DNA of 64,000 nucleotides from Ruminococcus gauvreauii (lineage in GTDB: Bacteria > Bacillota > Clostridia > Lachnospirales > Lachnospiraceae): contig NZ_CP102290.1 in NCBI RefSeq assembly GCF_025151995.1, forward strand, positions 1,550,001 to 1,614,000, read 5' to 3'. The position numbers and the translations under genes were made by a program. Under the pieces are notes generated by a model. It made no database searches and was not told where the DNA came from. It was given only the letters and a program-made list of their open reading frames with translations. This document shows, one piece after another, positions 58,289 to 64,000 of the stretch; position 1 is the stretch's first letter, and every line of letters begins with the position of its first letter.

Positions 58289-59644
58289 CTATGCTCTGCG
58301 TTTCGCGATTTCCTGTTCCATCTTTTCGATATCGCTGTCCTTGATCCTGTAAAGCAGGAACATCACAACGGATGCGATCGAAAATACTGCCGGAATGATG
58401 AGAAATACCATTTTGATTCCGCCCTGAGCGGAAGCTGTGACAGCCGCATCCGGATCATAGGCAATCGCCGCAAGTGCCGCGGAGATAACGATTCCACGCA
58501 GTGCAATCGCAATCTTAATCGCAAGCGATGAACATGCCATAATAATGCCTTTCGTGTCCTTTCCGGTCCGGTATTCGCTGTCTGTACCGCACATGGAGTA
58601 CATACTCGTGGTAAGTCCATAGGCAACACCGAAAATCGTCTGCGCTACGAACAGAATGACAAATACAAGCGCCTGTGAACTCGGCAGGAAGTACAGCAGT
58701 ACCAGAAAGACTGCAAGACCGCCGGTCCCAAGGATAGATGCCTTTTTGGTGCCCAGTTTTGCCACGATTTGTTTTGACATCAGGGAACCCACAAGAGTAC
58801 CTGCATTGAAGATTACCAGGATAATCGAGGTCGCCGATGGATTCTCCAGTACAATCTTCGTATAATATGCTGCACATGCCGCGATCATATAGAAACCGAT
58901 CAGACGCAGTGCATCTGCCAGCAGCAGAATCAATAGCTGAGGATTTGTGACGATCGCTTTTAACATATCCAGCAAGGTAACACTTTTTTTACTGACACCG
59001 GCATATTCTTCCGGACGGTCATAACCTTTTGTGATCTGATAATGTACAAAATATGTAACCAGAAATACCAGTGATGCAATCGCTGCCGTAATGGTGTAGC
59101 CCCAGCTCTCGCCCGCTCCCATGAACAGTCCGAGAAATGCTGTAGTCAGCACCGGAACCAGATAAGAAGCGATAATCTTACCGCCGCTTGAACCTGCTGC
59201 AATTCTACCGGAAAGGAATGCACGTTCTTTCGCATCGTCAGAAAGACTTCCGATCATCGCACGGTTCGCAGTCCATGCGATATTCCATACGCCGTGACTC
59301 ACAATATAGCCGATACTGCATATAATAGCCGCCGATAAATTCGTTCCTATCTTAGTAAACATTAAAATGAAGAAAATAACTACAACCGGAGGGCAGTAGA
59401 TCAGCCACGGCCTGTATTTACCATTTTTAAATGTTGTCTTGTCGATGATTGCACCGGCGAGCACCGCCGTCACCGCATCCGCAATTCCCGAAAATCCGGT
59501 GATCACAGCTACCATCGCAAGCGGAAGCCTTGCGACATCCGTCAGGAACAGGATGAAAAAGGATGTCTCCATCGTTGCCATGAAGGAGAAACCAAGTTCA
59601 CTGGTTCCCCAGAACCTTTTGATACTCGTATTGATTTTTTTCAA
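58289..59644 (-). CDS. GPH/MelB-type sugar:cation-symporter-like MFS transporter
   Basis: 451 residues, start TTG at 59644 with AGGGGGTG upstream; twelve membrane segments. GPH-type features: FSGIADAVTAVLAGAIIDKT and SAAIICSIGYIVSHGVWNIA (the GPH signature), then RTGKDTKGIIMACSSLAIKI. Carries a glycoside-type or aromatic methyl compound into the cell for the adjacent methyltransferase-like enzyme; the substrate is inferred. 18 bp upstream of the URO-D gene. Confidence 0.88.
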   Translation of the reverse strand: MKKINTSIKRFWGTSELGFSFMATMETSFFILFLTDVARLPLAMVAVITGFSGIADAVTAVLAGAIIDKTTFKNGKYRPWLIYCPPVVVIFFILMFTKIGTNLSAAIICSIGYIVSHGVWNIAWTANRAMIGSLSDDAKERAFLSGRIAAGSSGGKIIASYLVPVLTTAFLGLFMGAGESWGYTITAAIASLVFLVTYFVHYQITKGYDRPEEYAGVSKKSVTLLDMLKAIVTNPQLLILLLADALRLIGFYMIAACAAYYTKIVLENPSATSIILVIFNAGTLVGSLMSKQIVAKLGTKKASILGTGGLAVFLVLLYFLPSSQALVFVILFVAQTIFGVAYGLTTSMYSMCGTDSEYRTGKDTKGIIMACSSLAIKIAIALRGIVISAALAAIAYDPDAAVTASAQGGIKMVFLIIPAVFSIASVVMFLLYRIKDSDIEKMEQEIAKRRA

Positions 59645-59857
59645 GTTTACACCCCCTGTTTCTTGCATACAGATACGACTTCATGTTACACTTTGACATA
59701 GCACATTGTCGCAACTGTACAATTAAGTTTAACGTTCAAGAGTCCTCTCTTTTACAAGGATATACGGATTCCCTTCATTTTTCAACGGCGCAAACTATCA
59801 TAATTGCACTTTCATTTTTATGCTTAATGCACAATTAATTACAGGAGGAATACACCG

Positions 59858-61369
59858 ATGGACCTGTCCATGAAGTTTTTATATCTGCAGCTCAAAAAAC
59901 ATTACGATGTTGTCAGTCTCAATCTCCCGGACAACGACAATCCCCTCTGTTCTTCCGTCAGACTGAAGCCGGAATCCATCTGGATACCCGCACGTGACAC
60001 CCTGTATATCATGGATTGTTCCCGGGAAGAACTGAAGAAGAGCGCACTGCCTCTTTCGACACGCCTCATCCTGTTTGATGACGCACCGCCAGAGGATCTG
60101 GCTTACCCGTGTCTTCTTTTTCCAGCCAGTTATTCACGCAGCCAGATACTGAATGACCTGCTCGCCATTTTTTACCGCTATGACCGCTGGAGCCAGGAGG
60201 TAACGGAAGCGATCCTCAAGAATCAAAGCCTGCAGGAAATCCTGCATATTACGCAAACCGTCGAAGAAAACCCGATGTACTTTGCCGATCCCAGCTTCAA
60301 GATGCTGGCTCAGGTGAGCCAGGATCTTGAAGAATTCAGCGTCATCTGGCGCTATCAGCTGCGATACGGTTATCTGCCCTTTAATGTCATGATGGATCTT
60401 GTAGAGACGGGGGAACTCGAAATGCTGCATAACGCCATTCCTGCCATCTACGCAGACACAAAAAGCTTCACCAGCAAATTTATCAGTAAAGCCATCCGCT
60501 ATAAAGGAAAAGTCCACGGTCATTTTTTTATTATCCAGACCTACCGCCATCTGAATCAGTGTGACCTTGAGATAGCCGATTACCTTGGCAACCTGGTCTC
60601 CGCAGCCATTTACGAGGATAATAACTACCTGACGATGAGTACCCTTTATCATGAACACTTCATGATTGATATCCTGGAGAGTACGCTCCGCGATACCAAA
60701 CTGATCAAAAATCAGCTTAAACCGCTCGGCTGGCAGCTCACAGGAGATTACCGGCTGCTGGGTGTATTTATGCCTGACGATGAAGACGCACTGAAGCGAA
60801 ATGCCATCACTCTTCTGACCGACGGCTGGAATGCCCAGGCCTTTTTATATGATGATTACCTGATTGTCGTTTACAATGAACCCGCCCGCAAATACAGTGC
60901 ACTGCTCGAACACCTGCATCATTTTCTGAAGCTTTTAAACCGCTATGCCTCGCTCAGCGAATCATTTTCAAATTTCACAGATATGTCCCTCTATTATCAG
61001 CAGATACTGTTTACGCTTCAGCACAGGAGTCTCGGCATATCTGACTGCCGCCTCTTTTTGTATGAAGACTATTTCATGGCGCATCTGGTTCATCTTGCAG
61101 GGGACAGTCTGCCGGAATATAAGCCAGTGTCCGGCCTTCGGGACTACGATATGCACAACCACTCTGACTACTGCCACACACTGTATACTTATCTGTTGTG
61201 TGAACAGAACTCAGTCAGGACGGCACAGATGCTTTTTTTGCACCGCAACACCTTAAAATACCGCATGGAGAAGATTCTGGACATCATAAAAGTTCCGTTG
61301 GAACATCCGATGGTTCGCCAGCGGATCCTCTTTTCACTTTATCGCCTGGAAAATGTGAAAAAAGAATGA
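59858..61369 (+). CDS. PucR/CdaR-type transcription regulator
   Basis: 503 residues; ATG with AGGAGG upstream. N-terminal ligand-binding region, and a C-terminal PucR-type helix-turn-helix (TAQMLFLHRNTLKYRMEKIL, residues about 470-490). Such regulators respond to aromatic, purine or sugar-acid substrates and act on neighbouring catabolic genes. Divergent from the GPH/URO-D unit; the 190-bp intergenic region would be its operator region. Confidence 0.88.
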   Translation: MDLSMKFLYLQLKKHYDVVSLNLPDNDNPLCSSVRLKPESIWIPARDTLYIMDCSREELKKSALPLSTRLILFDDAPPEDLAYPCLLFPASYSRSQILNDLLAIFYRYDRWSQEVTEAILKNQSLQEILHITQTVEENPMYFADPSFKMLAQVSQDLEEFSVIWRYQLRYGYLPFNVMMDLVETGELEMLHNAIPAIYADTKSFTSKFISKAIRYKGKVHGHFFIIQTYRHLNQCDLEIADYLGNLVSAAIYEDNNYLTMSTLYHEHFMIDILESTLRDTKLIKNQLKPLGWQLTGDYRLLGVFMPDDEDALKRNAITLLTDGWNAQAFLYDDYLIVVYNEPARKYSALLEHLHHFLKLLNRYASLSESFSNFTDMSLYYQQILFTLQHRSLGISDCRLFLYEDYFMAHLVHLAGDSLPEYKPVSGLRDYDMHNHSDYCHTLYTYLLCEQNSVRTAQMLFLHRNTLKYRMEKILDIIKVPLEHPMVRQRILFSLYRLENVKKE

Positions 61370-61460
61370 ATTGCTGGGCTTTTGGTAACAGATAGTATAT
61401 AATCGAAATCACAGAAAGAAAATATTTTATCAATAATATAAGGAAGAAGGATGATGTGAT

Positions 61461-62162
61461 ATGTTTTATCCATTTTATTTTGACCCAACGTATTTTTTAG
61501 TGATCATCGGAGCTGTCCTCTGTCTTCTCGCCTCCGGCAAGGTGCGTTCCACCTACTCCAGGTATCAGCGGGTCCGGAGCGCTTCGGGATTGACCGGAAG
61601 TGAGGCGGCACAGCGTATTCTCTATTATTCAGGTATCCATGATGTGCGCGTCGAACATGTCTCTGGAAATCTGACCGATCACTATGACCCGCGTTCCAAA
61701 GTACTGCGCCTGTCTGATTCCACATACAGTTCTCCGTCCGTCGCAGCGATCGGCGTAGCAGCGCATGAGTGCGGGCATGCTGTACAGCACGCGAAAGGGT
61801 ATGCCCCGCTGAGCCTGAGAAGTGCACTGGTCCCTGTCGCTAATTTCGGTTCGACGATTGCATGGCCTCTGATTATCATTGGTTTTTTGTTCAACAACCA
61901 GACTTCCAACCTTCTGATCAATATCGGCATCGTGGCCTTTTCTCTGGCTGTATTGTTTCAGATCGTGACTTTGCCCGTGGAATTTAACGCGTCAAGCCGC
62001 GCACTGGCTGTCTTGGGCGAGACCGGCATGCTCCAGAACGAAGAACTGTCCATGACACGGAAAGTACTCTCCGCGGCCGCTCTCACATATGTAGCCAGTG
62101 CAGCTTCTGCGATCCTTCAGCTGCTGCGGCTGGTGCTTCTGAGTAACCGCAGAAATGATTAA
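61461..62162 (+). CDS. YugP-type zinc metallopeptidase
   Basis: 233 residues with an N-terminal helix (FLVIIGAVLCLLAS), the zinc motif HECGHAVQ near residue 108 and two or three C-terminal helices (IAWPLIIIGFLF, AVLFQIVTLPVEF). The family (YugP, DUF230) is a membrane protease of unknown target. The terminator after it is shared with the converging methyltransferase-like gene. Confidence 0.88.
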   Translation: MFYPFYFDPTYFLVIIGAVLCLLASGKVRSTYSRYQRVRSASGLTGSEAAQRILYYSGIHDVRVEHVSGNLTDHYDPRSKVLRLSDSTYSSPSVAAIGVAAHECGHAVQHAKGYAPLSLRSALVPVANFGSTIAWPLIIIGFLFNNQTSNLLINIGIVAFSLAVLFQIVTLPVEFNASSRALAVLGETGMLQNEELSMTRKVLSAAALTYVASAASAILQLLRLVLLSNRRND

Positions 62163-62181
62163 AATGTTATAATACACGCCC

Positions 62182-62221
62182 AAAAAACTGACCTTCAGAC
62201 CATGCTGAAGGCCAGTTTTTT
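62182..62221. terminator. Bidirectional terminator between yugP-like and URO-D gene 2
   Basis: AAAAAACTGACCTTCAG and CTGAAGGCCAGTTTTTT arms with one mismatch and an ACCATG-type loop. Confidence 0.92.
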
Positions 62222-62242
62222 ATACTTTGTTCCAGAAACTGA

Positions 62243-63481
62243 CTAGTATTTTCCAATTTCCCAGGTCGTCTCCGCCCAGGCATCCATATTCTCCTTTTTC
62301 GCCTCATCCAGCACGATGGAACAGTCCATGATGAATCCGCCTCCCGGAGCCCCGATGTCCATGACCTTCTTGGTTTCCTCTATCACACGTTCTCTGCTGC
62401 CGTAAGCCAGCAGCGGTGTGGGTACATTTCCGCAGATACACGAAGTCTGTCCCACAATACGTTTCGCCTCCGCCAGGTCTACATCCTCGAACATGTAGAT
62501 TACTTTCCCCTTCGGAACATCCGCTATGATATCCAGCCGGTGATTGTATGCACCCTCGCAGAATACGTACGGTGTCACACCGATATCGATGAGCGCCATG
62601 ATCAATGCCTTCAGACCCGGCCAGTAAAACTTCCGGTAATTGTCGGGGCTCATAAATGCGTCGATTCCTGCATGCAGCGGAATAAACATAAACTCAAGAT
62701 TTGCGGCTTTCGCAGAAGCAACGGCACCTTCCACGCAGAGAGGCGTCATGTACTCCAGTGCCGCCAGCAGCTCATCCGGATTATCGTAGATATCGTTTAC
62801 CGTATTCATGAATCCGCGGATATTATCACCGAACATATCAAACGGACATGTCTGCGCGCCCGCCGCCCCCAGCGGGAATCCTCTCGCCGCAATCGCACCT
62901 ACGATCTGGTTCAGACCGCCAAACCATTTGGCTGCCGCTTCCCCGCCCCGCATCAGTGTCTGCAGCGCCGACTGCACTTCCGGATCTGCAAAGGATGCCA
63001 GTCCGATATACAGCGCATATTCCACAGGATTGTTAAAGCTGATCTTTGACAGCCCCGCTAATCCCGCAAATTTCCTGGGATATACTTTCGTCATAAAAAA
63101 GTGGCTCGGATCGTGCAGAAATTCCGGGTATTCGTCGTCCATCAGATAGCATTTGTCATGAATCTGAAACGATGCATCCAACTTCAGCCCGCTCTCAGGC
63201 CCCGGGCATTTCAAATACGTACTGCCCATCAGCTCCGGCGGATCTGTCGGATACATAACGGGTGCCCATGCAAGATCGGGTGCGTAATCATCCAGAAATC
63301 CCATGACGCCCGGTGCAACATTTCTGATATCTTTCATTGCATCATACATGGAAATTCCATAGCCTCTGGCGTAGTAATTTCCGATCTTCGGCGCAAACGG
63401 CACGCGGTCAGGCTCCCTCAGCTCTATCACATCGCGAATCCGTTTCTTTCTTCCCTCTAAACTGTCGCTCTGTTTTCCCAT
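62243..63481 (-). CDS. URO-D-family protein (methyltransferase-like), copy 2
   Basis: 412 residues; ATG at 63481 preferred because the ATG two codons earlier touches AGGAGG. URO-D fold with GMPLAPF-like RVPFAPKIGNYYARGYGIS, PLHAGIDAFMSPDNYRKFYW, VFCEGAYNH and a SCICGNVPTPLL motif that could hold a metal. Longer than, and only distantly related to, the copy at 57278-58270. Presumably a corrinoid-dependent methyltransferase; the substrate and the corrinoid partner are not in the window. Confidence 0.8.
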   Translation of the reverse strand: MGKQSDSLEGRKKRIRDVIELREPDRVPFAPKIGNYYARGYGISMYDAMKDIRNVAPGVMGFLDDYAPDLAWAPVMYPTDPPELMGSTYLKCPGPESGLKLDASFQIHDKCYLMDDEYPEFLHDPSHFFMTKVYPRKFAGLAGLSKISFNNPVEYALYIGLASFADPEVQSALQTLMRGGEAAAKWFGGLNQIVGAIAARGFPLGAAGAQTCPFDMFGDNIRGFMNTVNDIYDNPDELLAALEYMTPLCVEGAVASAKAANLEFMFIPLHAGIDAFMSPDNYRKFYWPGLKALIMALIDIGVTPYVFCEGAYNHRLDIIADVPKGKVIYMFEDVDLAEAKRIVGQTSCICGNVPTPLLAYGSRERVIEETKKVMDIGAPGGGFIMDCSIVLDEAKKENMDAWAETTWEIGKY

Positions 63482-63644
63482 ATTCATCCTCCTTTCAGAT
63501 ACTCAATAAGTTCCTCCGCAATAATTCTGTATCTATATCTTAGCACACGCAAATTGTTCAGTCAATATTCAGGTAATTTTCCTTGCTTTTTACAATTCTT
63601 TGTGCACTATTACTATTTTATGCTGTATTTGTACTTAGATGAAC

Positions 63645-63681
63645 AAAAAACCGCGTCATGGATTCTCTCCACGACACGGTT
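63645..63681 (-). terminator. Terminator of tig
   Basis: Minus strand AACCGTGTCGTGG and CCATGACGCGGTT arms (two G-U or mismatched pairs), a 7-base loop, then TTTTTT. Lies 11 bp after the tig stop. Confidence 0.85.
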
Positions 63682-63692
63682 GTCTGTACATC

Positions 63693-64000
63693 TTATTCGG
63701 CTGCTTCTTCCGTAGCTTCCGGTGTTTCCTCAGCGCCCTCATCTGCTGCACCGTCATCTGCCTGTTCTGAATCTGATCCTGCATCTGCAGCAACTTCTTT
63801 AATCTTGGCATTATCTACAATAAAGTCGGTTACTCTCTGAAGCATAATAGACTGGTATACGCTCTCTTCTCCATACTGCTTGTAAAGCTCATCCTCCGTC
63901 ATGCTGTACTGCTCCAGATATCTATCCAAAGCCTCTTTATACTCATCGTCATCTGTGCTGAAGCCTTCTTTGTCAGCAATCGCCTTCATGACAAGCATCT
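63693..64000 (-). CDS. tig: Trigger factor, C-terminal end (gene enters from the right edge)
   Basis: About 102 residues. Ribosome-associated prolyl-isomerase chaperone; the visible part is its helical C-terminal domain (LVMKAIADKEGFSTDDDEYK, EDELYKQYGEESVYQSIML, VTDFIVDNAKIKE) with the acidic low-complexity tail (EEAAE at the end) often seen in Clostridia. Identification rests on this C-terminal pattern alone. Confidence 0.85.
   Translation of the reverse strand, partial: MLVMKAIADKEGFSTDDDEYKEALDRYLEQYSMTEDELYKQYGEESVYQSIMLQRVTDFIVDNAKIKEVAADAGSDSEQADDGAADEGAEETPEATEEAAE

Overview
The window reads as a chromosomal segment of a spore-forming, anaerobic Firmicute of the class Clostridia, probably a Lachnospiraceae-like gut organism. 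Support: an intact spoIIID, strong AGGAGG-type ribosome sites with frequent GTG/TTG starts, sigma-A promoters, U-rich intrinsic terminators, a Firmicute-type ethanolamine microcompartment locus, EtfAB-linked metabolism and several corrinoid-methyltransferase-type proteins. No rRNA, tRNA, CRISPR array, insertion sequence or prophage was seen.

Layout. (1) 1-1957, minus: the N-terminal part of an aldehyde dehydrogenase behind a FIST-domain gene. (2) 2041-18989, minus: one long ethanolamine-utilisation operon encoding shell proteins (EutS, EutL, two near-identical EutM, a EutK-like shell protein with a nucleic-acid-binding-like tail, EutN, a PduT-like trimer), enzymes (EutBC lyase, EutA reactivase, EutE, PduL-type phosphotransacetylase, iron alcohol dehydrogenase, EutT), a PduS-like flavo-iron-sulfur protein, EutP, EutJ, EutQ and the permease EutH. 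It has a good promoter and an intrinsic terminator in its leader, so it is probably controlled by antitermination; no EutVW or EutR gene lies in the window. (3) 19143-28207: small regulatory and stress genes, including a class III Fic enzyme beside a gutted AAA ATPase gene, spoIIID, two MerR regulators, an orphan HicB, TrmO, a BlaI/BlaR1-type pair with two operators, a macro-domain/tyrosine-phosphatase fusion and a split ThrE exporter. (4) 28214-39171: a catabolic neighbourhood with an MFS gene broken by an in-frame TGA, an M24 peptidase, a YjiH-type membrane protein, an XRE-cupin regulator, an MttB-superfamily methyltransferase, EtfB/EtfA/FAD-oxidase and a YkvI-type transporter. (5) 39228-41403: NUDIX and pRiA4b-ORF3-type genes.

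(6) 41599-57092 is the most interesting region: about 15 kb, all minus strand, encoding a cell-surface or extracellular-matrix system. It has one SipW-type signal peptidase, five small TasA/camelysin-like proteins directly after it plus a sixth divergent one, a 2127-residue adhesin (fibro-slime, pilin-type and VWA domains), two proteins with C-terminal membrane anchors, a SARP/BTAD-type regulator, and two small proteins sharing a TWQG module. Four promoters in this region have the same architecture: two TGTGAC direct repeats 11 bp apart, then exactly 10 bp, then a -10 hexamer, with no -35 box. That is the classic arrangement for a SARP activator, and the only SARP gene in the window lies inside the locus. 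I propose a self-contained SARP-controlled SipW/TasA/adhesin matrix regulon in a Clostridium-class organism.

(7) 57153-64000: two URO-D-family (methyltransferase-like) genes, a GPH/MFS transporter, a PucR/CdaR-type regulator, a YugP zinc protease and the C-terminal end of trigger factor. Protein families were recognised by eye from motifs; no database search was possible.
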